From NCBI GenBank assembly GCA_963728965.1, contig CAVSMH010000006.1, positions 434,001 to 498,000 on the forward strand: a DNA stretch of 64,000 nt, given 5' to 3'. This DNA is from DASQZT01 sp963728965 (GTDB lineage: Bacteria > Acidobacteriota > Terriglobia > Bryobacterales > Bryobacteraceae). Below are positions 33,817 through 41,109 of this stretch, piece after piece. Within the stretch, counting starts at the first letter, position 1. Each line of letters starts with the position of its first letter. The position numbers and the translations under genes were made by a program. Under the pieces are notes generated by a model, which saw only the letters and a program-made list of their open reading frames with translations, searched no databases and was not told where the DNA came from.

Positions 33817-34419
33817 CTACACCGATTCGAGCGAGAGAAGCTCTTCGGCTTCGCCTTTTTCGATTTTGCCGATCAACTGCTCGCCATACTGGAAGCCTTT
33901 GTCGAAGGCCAGCAGGTTGAGCTTCCGCATGGTCTCGGGGACGGAATCGGCGACGGCCTGGCGGAGGGCGTCCGCTTCGAGGAGGCGGGTCACGGCGCCG
34001 AAGAAGCCGACCATCACGATGTTGAGCACCACCTTGCGGCCCAGTTCCTCGGCCAGGCGGGTGGCGGGCACGCCAAAGGCGCGCACGCCGGAGGGGATCC
34101 GGTCGACGCGCACGAGCTCCCGCTCGGTGATCAGGATGCCACCGGGCTTCAACTGCGGGACGAAGCGCGTGTAAGCTTCCTGGCTCATCACCACGAGCAC
34201 GTCCGGCTGGGTGACATAGGGATAGAGAATCGGCTCCGCGGAGAGGATCACCTGGGCGCTCGAAGAGCCGCCGCGGGCCTCGGGGCCGAAGCTCTGGGTC
34301 ATGGTGGCGAAGCCGCCCTGGAAGATGGCTTTGGCCTTGCCGATGACGGCAGCGGCCAGAATGACGCCCTGGCCGCCGAAACCTCCGATGCGAATTTCGG
34401 TCAGCAACTGCTGCAACAT
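33817..34419 (-). CDS. korC: 2-oxoacid:ferredoxin oxidoreductase, gamma subunit
   Basis: A 200-residue gamma subunit of the 2-oxoglutarate (or related 2-oxoacid):ferredoxin oxidoreductase. Family features are EIRIGGFGGQGVILAA at the N-terminus and TQSFGPEARGGSSSAQVILS near residue 40. ATG 34419 is used, with GGAGGTTT upstream. The start overlaps korB by 19 bases. It is the last gene of korDABC. The enzyme interconverts 2-oxoacid plus CoA and acyl-CoA, CO2 and reduced ferredoxin, in the cytoplasm. Confidence 0.93.
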   Translation of the reverse strand: MLQQLLTEIRIGGFGGQGVILAAAVIGKAKAIFQGGFATMTQSFGPEARGGSSSAQVILSAEPILYPYVTQPDVLVVMSQEAYTRFVPQLKPGGILITERELVRVDRIPSGVRAFGVPATRLAEELGRKVVLNIVMVGFFGAVTRLLEADALRQAVADSVPETMRKLNLLAFDKGFQYGEQLIGKIEKGEAEELLSLESV

Positions 34420-35303
34420 GAAACCTCCGGTTCCGCGTAACGATCGCCCAGCGTTTCGGTCATCTGCGAACGCAGGAGCTCGAAATAATCGGGCCGGTCG
34501 CGGTCCACGAATTTGCCGACCACGATTTCGCCCGACTTGGTTAACGCGCACTCGCTGGTGGATGCGCCGTTACGGACTTTACTGACTTCCTTATAGAACT
34601 TCATGGCGTCGAGGCCGTCGCCCATTTTGTTGCGGCGCTGATAGAGGGTGGGACAGGGCGAGATCACTTCGATGAAGCAGAATCCTTTCTTCTTCATGAC
34701 CTCTTCCATGGAGCGGCTGAGCTGTTTGACATGGTAGGTGGTCCAGCGGGCGACGTAGGCGGCGCCGGCCGCCTCGGCCAACTGCACCAGGTTGAAGGAG
34801 GGCTCGAACACGCCGTAGGGATTGGTGGCGCTGATGACCTTGCCGGGCGTGGTGGGGGCGGTCTGGCCGCCGGTCATGGCGTAGGTGAGGTTGTTGACGC
34901 AGATCACCTTGAGATCCATGTTGCGGCGCGCGGCGTGAATGAAATGGTTGCCGCCGATGGCGAACAGGTCGCCATCGCCCGAATAGACCACCACCTGCAA
35001 CTCGGGGTTGGCGAGTTTGAGCCCGGTAGCGAAGGGGATAGCGCGCCCGTGGGTGGTGTGAAAGGAATCCAGGCGGGCGTAGCCGGCGACGCGCCCGGTA
35101 CAGCCGATGCCGGACACGATGGCCACCTTGTCGAGATCGGCTTTGGAAGAGATCAGCGCCCGCGTGAAGCAGTTGACGGTGGTGCCGATGCCGCATCCGG
35201 GGCACCAGATGTGGGGCATGCGGTCCATGCGGAGGAACGGCTCGACGGGGTTGGAGGCGTCCTCGGGGATTTCGTAGGGGACTTCGAGCGTGGCTTCGTT
35301 CAT
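34401..35303 (-). CDS. korB: 2-oxoacid:ferredoxin oxidoreductase, beta subunit (TPP-binding)
   Basis: A 300-residue beta subunit that binds thiamine diphosphate. The segment HIWCPGCGIGTTVNCF holds cysteines of the family, and GIGCTGRVAGY, HTTHGRAIPFATGLK and the TPP/Mg motif GDGDLFAIGGNHFIHAARRN are present. The NNLTYAMTGGQTAPTT segment is typical of KorB and not of pyruvate enzymes. The start overlaps the korA stop by four bases (ATGA type). The overlaps suggest translational coupling. Probable substrate is 2-oxoglutarate, as inferred from family likeness. Confidence 0.94.
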   Translation of the reverse strand: MNEATLEVPYEIPEDASNPVEPFLRMDRMPHIWCPGCGIGTTVNCFTRALISSKADLDKVAIVSGIGCTGRVAGYARLDSFHTTHGRAIPFATGLKLANPELQVVVYSGDGDLFAIGGNHFIHAARRNMDLKVICVNNLTYAMTGGQTAPTTPGKVISATNPYGVFEPSFNLVQLAEAAGAAYVARWTTYHVKQLSRSMEEVMKKKGFCFIEVISPCPTLYQRRNKMGDGLDAMKFYKEVSKVRNGASTSECALTKSGEIVVGKFVDRDRPDYFELLRSQMTETLGDRYAEPEVSCCSSC

Positions 35304-36457
35304 CGCGCTGCCTCCATAATGGCGTTCAGAATGACTTCGGGAGTGTGCACGCCGCCGCCGGCGTGGGAGACGGGAATGACGGCGGCGTTACCGGCGGCGG
35401 CCCGGGCGACTTCGGTCACCATCTGGCCCAGGTTCATTTCGGGCACCACCAAGGCCTTGACGTGGGAGGCGATGGCGGCGATGTGCGGCGCGGGAAAGGG
35501 CCATGCCGAAATGATGCGGAACTTGCCGGCCTTGACGCCGCGGGCACGGGCCATTTGCAGCGCCCGCTGGGCCACCCGCGAGGTGATGCCGTAGGAGACG
35601 ACCACTACGTCGGCATCGTCCAGGCCATCGGCCTCGAAGAGCGCCCGCTCGCCGGCAAGGGGCGTGAGCTTGTCCTGCAGGCGCCGCACCGTGCGGTCCT
35701 GGGTTTCGACGTTCATGCTGGGGTAGCCGCGTTCATCGTGGGTGAGGCCGGTGACGTGGAAGCGGTAGCCGTCGCCGGCCTTCACCATGTCGGGCACGAG
35801 ATCTTCGCGCGGCTCATACAGGCGGAACCCGGCGGGAGGGCGGCTGGTGAAGCGGCGCGGGGTAATCGAAATGGCACCCGATTCGGGGATGACGACCTTC
35901 TCCGTCATATGCCCCACACATTCATCCAGCATCATCATGACGGGCACGCGAAATTCCTCGGCCAGGTTGAATCCGGTGATGGTGAGATCGAAGCACTCCT
36001 GGGGCGAGTTGGGGCAGAGGGCGACGATGCCGTAATCCCCGTGCGAGCCCCAGCGGGCCTGCATCATATCGGACTGGGCCGGCAGGGTGGGCAGGCCGGT
36101 GGAAGGTCCGCCGCGCTGCACATCGACGAAAACGCAGGGCGTTTCGGTCATGGCGGCGTAGCCGATGTGCTCCATCATGAGCGAGAAGCCGGGGCCGGAG
36201 GTGACCGTGAAAGCCTTGGCCCCACCCCAGACGGCGCCCTGGATGGCGATGGATGCGGCCAGCTCATCCTCCATTTGAATAAAGACGCCGCCCACGGTAG
36301 GGATGCGGGCGGCAAAACGTTCGACGACCTCGGTCGAGGGCGTGATCGGATATCCTGCGGCAAATCGCGCACCGGCTGCGAGCGTTCCCTCACAGCAGGC
36401 ATGGTCGCCGTCGAGAAAATGGACACCCGTTAAGACACCCTTGGGATCAGCGTGCAT
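35300..36457 (-). CDS. korA: 2-oxoacid:ferredoxin oxidoreductase, alpha subunit
   Basis: A 385-residue alpha subunit with the pyrimidine-binding and domain II regions. Markers are GYPITPSTEVVERFA near residue 35, FIQMEDELAASIAIQGAVWGG, TSGPGFSLMMEHIGYA and RGGPSTGLPTLPAQSDMMQARWGSHGD, which is diagnostic for the KorA/PorA group. ATG 36457 is preferred over 36478 because GGAG lies six bases upstream. It then overlaps korD by 11 bases. The domain order of the four-subunit enzyme is split over separate genes rather than fused. Confidence 0.94.
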   Translation of the reverse strand: MHADPKGVLTGVHFLDGDHACCEGTLAAGARFAAGYPITPSTEVVERFAARIPTVGGVFIQMEDELAASIAIQGAVWGGAKAFTVTSGPGFSLMMEHIGYAAMTETPCVFVDVQRGGPSTGLPTLPAQSDMMQARWGSHGDYGIVALCPNSPQECFDLTITGFNLAEEFRVPVMMMLDECVGHMTEKVVIPESGAISITPRRFTSRPPAGFRLYEPREDLVPDMVKAGDGYRFHVTGLTHDERGYPSMNVETQDRTVRRLQDKLTPLAGERALFEADGLDDADVVVVSYGITSRVAQRALQMARARGVKAGKFRIISAWPFPAPHIAAIASHVKALVVPEMNLGQMVTEVARAAAGNAAVIPVSHAGGGVHTPEVILNAIMEAAR

Positions 36458-36665
36458 GGCGTGCTCCGAAGATGGCAAAGTCGGGACAATACATACCGCA
36501 GAGGTCGCAGCCCGAGCATTTCTCTGCGGCGACCACGTGCGGTGGATGATAACCTTTTGAATTAAAAGCAGATGAGAGTGACAAGACGGTAGTGGGGCAG
36601 AATTCTACGCAGAAACCGCAACCCTTGCAGCGTTCCACGCTTATGGCGACAAAACCCTTGGCCAT
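36447..36665 (-). CDS. korD: 2-oxoacid:ferredoxin oxidoreductase, delta (ferredoxin) subunit
   Basis: A 72-residue 2[4Fe-4S] ferredoxin-like subunit. Two Cys clusters are seen: CKGCGFCVEFCP (residues 13-24) and CSGCDLCGMYCP (residues 50-61), each able to hold a 4Fe-4S cluster. ATG 36665 is chosen for GAGGAGGG about six bases upstream; an upstream extension of the frame is not ferredoxin-like. It is the first gene of korDABC. It carries electrons between the TPP site and external ferredoxin. Confidence 0.93.
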   Translation of the reverse strand: MAKGFVAISVERCKGCGFCVEFCPTTVLSLSSAFNSKGYHPPHVVAAEKCSGCDLCGMYCPDFAIFGARHAR

Positions 36666-36796
36666 GGGGGGCCCTCCTCGTTTCGAATCGATACAATACT
36701 TGCACGCAGGGGGCCAGCCGAGGAGATCGAGATCCGGATCTCCGCAACCGGAGGGGGGCAACTTCGGGCGGCCAGGGGGCGAATCGCGGCGCGGGG

Positions 36797-37213
36797 CTAG
36801 CTGGAATGATCGTGGATGATCTTCCACCCCGCTGGCGTGCGGCGCAGGATTAACGTGAACCGGCCGGTACTGTCTCCGCCGGCGGCGGAGTCGCGCCGGA
36901 GGTGGTATTTGCCGGAGGCCAGCGCCACGCCCTCGGCCAACGGGCGCACGGCAATCTCGGAAAAGGCGAGGGTTCCCATCGCCTCGCGGGTGGGATAGGA
37001 CTTGCGATAGCGCGCCAGGATCTCCTTGGGACCGCCGTGGGTCACTTCGCGGCCGATGAAGGTGGTTTCCGGGGAGTCCTCATAGTATGACGCGAACGTC
37101 GCCAGGTCGCCGCGATTCCAGGCGGCTTCGGATTCCTTCAGGATCTGGCGGATCTCCCCGTTTTGGGCGGACATGGCGGAGGCCAGGAGAAGCAGAAGGA
37201 GGGAACGAAGCAT
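36797..37213 (-). CDS. Exported SnoaL-like/DUF4440 protein
   Basis: A 138-residue protein with a signal peptide (MLRSLLLLLLASAMSAQ) followed by one NTF2-like domain of the DUF4440/SgcJ group (ILKESEAAWNRGDLATFASYYEDS, TGRFTLILRRTPAGWKIIHDHSS). Such domains form a cone-shaped pocket binding small ligands; no catalytic set is evident here. It starts 26 bases after the caspase-TPR gene and is probably the last gene of that operon. The function is unknown. It is separated from korD by 131 bases. Confidence 0.85.
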   Translation of the reverse strand: MLRSLLLLLLASAMSAQNGEIRQILKESEAAWNRGDLATFASYYEDSPETTFIGREVTHGGPKEILARYRKSYPTREAMGTLAFSEIAVRPLAEGVALASGKYHLRRDSAAGGDSTGRFTLILRRTPAGWKIIHDHSS

Positions 37214-37239
37214 GAGGGCGATTATAGTGCAGGCGGGGT

Positions 37240-39342
37240 TCAGTGGCTGGCGAAATATTTCTGGATGGTGGCCAGGTCTCTCTTCGCAATCGGGGCCTGC
37301 TCCAGGTCGGGGTTGATTTCGATGACCTTCTTCAGGTGGACCGCCGCCGGATGCAGGTCACCTTCGTTGCCGTCGCGGTTGGCGCGGTTCATGTAGGCCA
37401 CGCCGAGGGCGAAGTGGGCATAGGGATCGCCCGGATCATAGACCAAAGCCTTCTGGCAATAGTCGATGGCCTTGTCGAGTTCGGGGTCCTTGTTTTTGTC
37501 GCAGTCGCAGAGGCCGAAATAGGTGAGGCTGCGGAGGTCCTTCCAGATGTCCTGCTGGCTGGCCCTTTTCCGTTTCCCGAGGCCGAACAGGGAGCCGATG
37601 ACGAAGTAATTCAACTGGCCGGTCAGGCCGCTGTCGAAGTTACTCAGCTTGAGATACTCCGCGTACTCCGTCCTGGCCTGGTCGCACTTACCGCTCAGCC
37701 GCAGGCTGTCGCCCAGCCAGAGATGCGGCTCGGCATTGCGTGGAGCGAGCCGGATCGCTTCGCGCGCGGACTTGATGGAATCGGGATACAGCGCTTTGAA
37801 GCGGTATGCCTGCGCCTGCATGGTGAGGGCCAGCGCGTAATGGGGCTGGCGCGTCAAGACGGCATTGATCTGGCGAATGGCTTCATCGACGTTGCCGATG
37901 TCGAGGAGCATGCCGGCGTAAGTGGCGCGCGCCTGAAGATAGTCCGGATCGATGGCGATCGCCTGCTTGAAATACTCCTCCGCCCTGGTTTCATCGAAGA
38001 GCGCGTTGTAAGTGGATCCGAGATAATAGGCCGCCTGGCTGTACGTGGAGTCCAGTTTCAGCGCATTCTGCAGATGCTCGATGGCCCGATGATAAGAGCC
38101 CTGGTCGCGGGCCTTCTGATAGATTTCGATGCCCTTGTCCAACTCATCGGCAGCGGCCTTGCTGCGCCGCCGGGGAATCAGGATCTTGATGGTGACGGTG
38201 GAGTCCTGACCCGGGTAGACCATCTCCGGCCGCGGTCCATCGGGCTCGTAACCCATCCGTACGCCCTTGATGGTGTGTTCACCGGGCTGAAGTCCGGGCA
38301 TGCGCAGTTGTTTCTGGTCATTGGAGAGGACGCCGATGGACTTACCATCCAGAAACACCTCCACCTCATCCATATTGGCTTCGAAGACCAGGGTGCCGAA
38401 CTCGGGCGCGGGGGGCTTGGCCAGTTTCACGTTGCCGGGCACGTAGGAGAGGAACATCTGCGGATCGTAACTGCCGCGCTCCGAAGTGGGTGTCTGCTTG
38501 CCGCCGGTGGCTTCGCGAACCTGGACGCGCACATACTCGCCCAACTCGTCGGCCGTGACTTTGCCGTCGTGATTGGTATCGGCCGCGCCGGCGAGGCCTT
38601 CGACCACATAGTAAGTGAACACGCCGTGTCCGCCCTGAAGTTCGGGGCTCTCGTAAGAGACTTCCCGATCGCGGCTGGCAGTGAGGGAAAACAGGGATTG
38701 GTTCAAGTTAGTCAGGGTGCGGTTGATGCTCTGGATGTCTTCCGGGGTAATGAATCCGCTGTGACAGGCATCGGTCAGGAGGATCTTCGAGGTGGCCTGG
38801 ATCTTGCCGCCGATGACGGAACCGAGTTCGTCCATGGGATAGCCGGTTTCGGCCACGCGGCCGGTATCGAAATCGGTGGGCGCCAGGTAGCCCTTGCCGT
38901 GGTAAAGGAAGCCGTGACCGGCAAAGTAAATGAGCACGCGGTCGCCTTCCTTGGCGACCGAGGGCAGCCAGGTATCGATTTCGCGCCGCATGTTGGCCAG
39001 GGTGGCCTGGTCGCCGGTCAGCACGTGGACGTTCTCGGCCTTGAAGTTACCACCCTCGGTGCTGATCAGGACGGTGCGAATGGATTGGGCGTCCCGTTCG
39101 GCGAAGTTGAGCTGTTGCGATGCGGGCAGCTTTTGGTAGTGGGAGATGCCGATGATGACGGCGTAGCTTCGCGGGATGTGGATGGCTTCGGGCGGCGCGG
39201 CCTGACGGTCGATCTGGTCGATGGTGAGATCGCGCTGCTGCTGCCGCGGCGGTGGCTGCTGCTGCCGCGGCGGTGGCTGCTGCTGCTGGGCGGCCGCCGT
39301 CATGAGGCACAGAAGCGGGAGGGCAATGCCTTTGGATCGCAT
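37240..39342 (-). CDS. Exported caspase-like (C14) protein with EF-hand, PEGA and TPR domains
   Basis: A 700-residue protein. ATG 39342 opens a signal peptide (about residues 1-18), then a Gln/Pro/Arg-rich linker made by a 21-base DNA repeat. The caspase fold covers residues 58-300: YAVIIGISHYQKLP, catalytic His143 in VLIYFAGHG and Cys193 in LLTDACHSG. A complete EF-hand loop lies at 255-266 (DTNHDGKVTADE), within the protease-like domain. A PEGA domain follows at about 316-390 (VEVFLDGKSIGVL), then TPR-like repeats from about 405 to the end (for example AAYYLGSTYNALFD, AEYFKQAIAIDPDY). Both catalytic residues are intact, so it could be an active, calcium-controlled cysteine peptidase outside the cytoplasm. 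It follows two DUF4384 genes with a five-base gap. Confidence 0.92.
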   Translation of the reverse strand: MRSKGIALPLLCLMTAAAQQQQPPPRQQQPPPRQQQRDLTIDQIDRQAAPPEAIHIPRSYAVIIGISHYQKLPASQQLNFAERDAQSIRTVLISTEGGNFKAENVHVLTGDQATLANMRREIDTWLPSVAKEGDRVLIYFAGHGFLYHGKGYLAPTDFDTGRVAETGYPMDELGSVIGGKIQATSKILLTDACHSGFITPEDIQSINRTLTNLNQSLFSLTASRDREVSYESPELQGGHGVFTYYVVEGLAGAADTNHDGKVTADELGEYVRVQVREATGGKQTPTSERGSYDPQMFLSYVPGNVKLAKPPAPEFGTLVFEANMDEVEVFLDGKSIGVLSNDQKQLRMPGLQPGEHTIKGVRMGYEPDGPRPEMVYPGQDSTVTIKILIPRRRSKAAADELDKGIEIYQKARDQGSYHRAIEHLQNALKLDSTYSQAAYYLGSTYNALFDETRAEEYFKQAIAIDPDYLQARATYAGMLLDIGNVDEAIRQINAVLTRQPHYALALTMQAQAYRFKALYPDSIKSAREAIRLAPRNAEPHLWLGDSLRLSGKCDQARTEYAEYLKLSNFDSGLTGQLNYFVIGSLFGLGKRKRASQQDIWKDLRSLTYFGLCDCDKNKDPELDKAIDYCQKALVYDPGDPYAHFALGVAYMNRANRDGNEGDLHPAAVHLKKVIEINPDLEQAPIAKRDLATIQKYFASH
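39235..39288 (-). repeat. 21-base tandem repeat inside the caspase gene
   Basis: Two exact 21-base units (39235-39255 and 39256-39276) and a partial third encode the QQQPPPR linker repeats after the signal peptide. The repeat number may vary by slippage and alter linker length. It lies fully inside coding sequence. Confidence 0.8.
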
Positions 39343-39347
39343 GTCGT

Positions 39348-40031
39348 TCACCGGTGCGCCAGACGAAACTCGTAGATCACCGGACCGGACAGCGGGTCGG
39401 GCGAAGAGATTACCGACTTCTCTTCCTGGCGCAGGAAGAGCAGATCGCGGGGGCTCTTTCCGGCCGCGGTGGCGAGGCCCTGGGGCAGGTCTACGTCGCG
39501 GGGCACCAACTTGAGGCCGGCGGAGGAATCCACGCAATCGCCTCGTGCGCGAAGGATGGTGTCGTCGCAACGCGGCGTGATGTGGATGGGCGCCGGAGCC
39601 TTGGTGTTGGGCGGGAGTTTGGGAAGGTGCGGCGTACCCTCTTTGATGCGCGCCGGGGTGACCAGCCAGTAGACGGTCTCGTATCCGGCGGGCCCGGTAA
39701 CGCGAAACACGGTGGACGTGGCCGGTACCAGGTACTCTTTTCCGGCGGACACTTGGTTGTCCTCGCCCGCCTGGGGTCCGGGGAACAGTTGCTGGTAGTT
39801 GCCGGAACTGCTGAGGTTGGTAACGTACAGGTAGCCGTCGAAATTGGTTTTGTAGCGGAAGCGCACGCGATCGTCCTGGGCCAGCATGAGCCCGGGATCG
39901 ATCTGGCGCCAGGCGCCGCTCTCCAGCCGCTCCAGGGTGATCTCCATGCGGTGCCGGCCTCGTGTCATGGTGCGGCTCTGGGGAACCGCGAGAGGCGCTG
40001 CCAGGAGCAGGAGGAGGCAGGCGCGCGTCAT
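39348..40031 (-). CDS. Exported DUF4384 protein
   Basis: A 227-residue exported protein with a signal peptide (MTRACLLLLLAAPLAV). The DUF4384 core shows LMLAQDDRVRFRYKTNFDGYLYVTNLSSSGNYQQLFPG and the strand region YLVPATSTVFRVTGPAGYETVYWLVTP. DUF4384 domains are often attached to or encoded beside caspase-like proteins in bacteria. The start overlaps the preceding DUF4384 gene by four bases (ATGA). It ends five bases before the caspase-TPR gene. The protein may be a partner or substrate-recognition module in the same envelope complex. No catalytic residues can be assigned. Confidence 0.82.
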   Translation of the reverse strand: MTRACLLLLLAAPLAVPQSRTMTRGRHRMEITLERLESGAWRQIDPGLMLAQDDRVRFRYKTNFDGYLYVTNLSSSGNYQQLFPGPQAGEDNQVSAGKEYLVPATSTVFRVTGPAGYETVYWLVTPARIKEGTPHLPKLPPNTKAPAPIHITPRCDDTILRARGDCVDSSAGLKLVPRDVDLPQGLATAAGKSPRDLLFLRQEEKSVISSPDPLSGPVIYEFRLAHR

Positions 40032-40948
40032 TGGTGCCTCAGCTTGAGATCGGCGACCAGGCGCGAATCGGGGGCGCCGGTGGGATTGACGACGTAGACG
40101 GCGGTTTCCTTGCGGGCGGCGCTCGAATCCACCGTGTCGGGGGTCACGCTTTCAATCACCAGGTCGCGCGAGTAAGTCTGACGGAAGCGGCCCACCATGG
40201 AATCGTCGATATTGGCCATGGCCATCACGACCTTGTCCTTGCCGGTACTGCCCGGTTGGGGCTGGGGTTGCGCGGCGGGCTTCATCTTGTCCTGGAGCGA
40301 GTAGATGAGATCTTCCAGATCGGCGACGGGTTCGCGCGAGAAGACCAGGAACAGGTTCTCGACGCCGGGGTGCTGGTCGAAGGTCATCTGGTGCTGGCCG
40401 CTGGGCAGGGTGATGGTGTGAAATCCCTCGATATGGTTGTTGCCGCCGGCAATTTCGGGGGAAGGGAACATGGGCTTCCAGGTGCCGCTCGAGCCCTGAT
40501 TCACCACGTAGAGATAACCGGGCGAGTTGGTTTCCACGCGCAACTGAAGGCCGTCGCCGGTTTGAAAGGAGGAATCGGCGGAGACCTCGCCCACGGGGTG
40601 CTTGTTTACGGTTTTGACGATGGAGTATTTCAAGCCGAGGGGCGGTCCGGCAGCGGCCTTGATGATGCTGGCGCCGCCCGGCAGATTGACCTGCGGGGGC
40701 GGGACGGCGTGTCTGGCCGGTTCGCGCGGCGGCTCGACCGCGGCCTGTTGTTTGGCTCTCGCGATGCTTTTCGAGGCGGTTTTCGGAGGCGGATTTTCGG
40801 GTGTGGCCGGCGTGGCTTTGACCGGTTTGTAGAACAACTCGCGCGCGGTAAGCTGCGGCTTCGACGCGTCGTGTCCGGTCTGCGCGCCCAGGCCGGCCAC
40901 CATCCCCGCCGCGATCCATGGAACGAAAAGAGCTGAGTGATGAGACAT
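40028..40948 (-). CDS. Exported DUF4384-like protein
   Basis: A 306-residue protein with an N-terminal hydrophobic export segment (residues 5-22), then a Pro/Ala/Lys-rich, probably disordered linker up to about residue 120. A DUF4384-like domain lies at about residues 120-230 (LQLRVETNSPGYLYVVNQGSSGTWKP, MFPSPEIAGG, LPSGQHQMTFDQHPGVENLFLVFSREP), similar to its neighbour at 39348-40031, suggesting gene duplication. It is the first gene of the four-gene set with the caspase-like protein and DUF4440 protein. An inverted repeat at 40958-40979 lies 10 bases ahead of the start. Function unknown. Confidence 0.78.
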   Translation of the reverse strand: MSHHSALFVPWIAAGMVAGLGAQTGHDASKPQLTARELFYKPVKATPATPENPPPKTASKSIARAKQQAAVEPPREPARHAVPPPQVNLPGGASIIKAAAGPPLGLKYSIVKTVNKHPVGEVSADSSFQTGDGLQLRVETNSPGYLYVVNQGSSGTWKPMFPSPEIAGGNNHIEGFHTITLPSGQHQMTFDQHPGVENLFLVFSREPVADLEDLIYSLQDKMKPAAQPQPQPGSTGKDKVVMAMANIDDSMVGRFRQTYSRDLVIESVTPDTVDSSAARKETAVYVVNPTGAPDSRLVADLKLRHQ

Positions 40949-40957
40949 TTTTCAGTT

Positions 40958-40979
40958 CCGGTCCGCGAACTGGGACCGG
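40958..40979. promoter_or_regulatory. Inverted repeat ahead of the DUF4384/caspase operon
   Basis: CCGGTCC at 40958-40964 and GGACCGG at 40973-40979 form a perfect 7-base inverted repeat with an eight-base spacer, 10 bases before the operon start. It could be an operator or a leader hairpin that hides the ribosome site. On the minus strand TATTGT about 20 bases upstream resembles a -10 element without a good -35. Confidence 0.4.
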
Positions 40980-41109
40980 CCCCCTAGCAGTTACAATACC
41001 ACCGGCGTTTGCGTGCGGAAGCGGGGGTGCCCGGAAAGAGTACTACAGTCCTTTCAGCGTGGTAACGCTGTTGCGGCGAGTCGTTTGGGGTGTCCGCGAG
41101 GGGTGCCGG

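Noticed and set aside
39235..39288. Short tandem repeat considered as CRISPR or regulatory repeat
   Set aside because: The units are directly adjacent without spacers and encode a Gln/Pro/Arg linker in frame.
37243..39375. 710-codon plus-strand frame antisense to the caspase-TPR gene
   Set aside because: No motif or start signal; explained by codon bias of the real gene.
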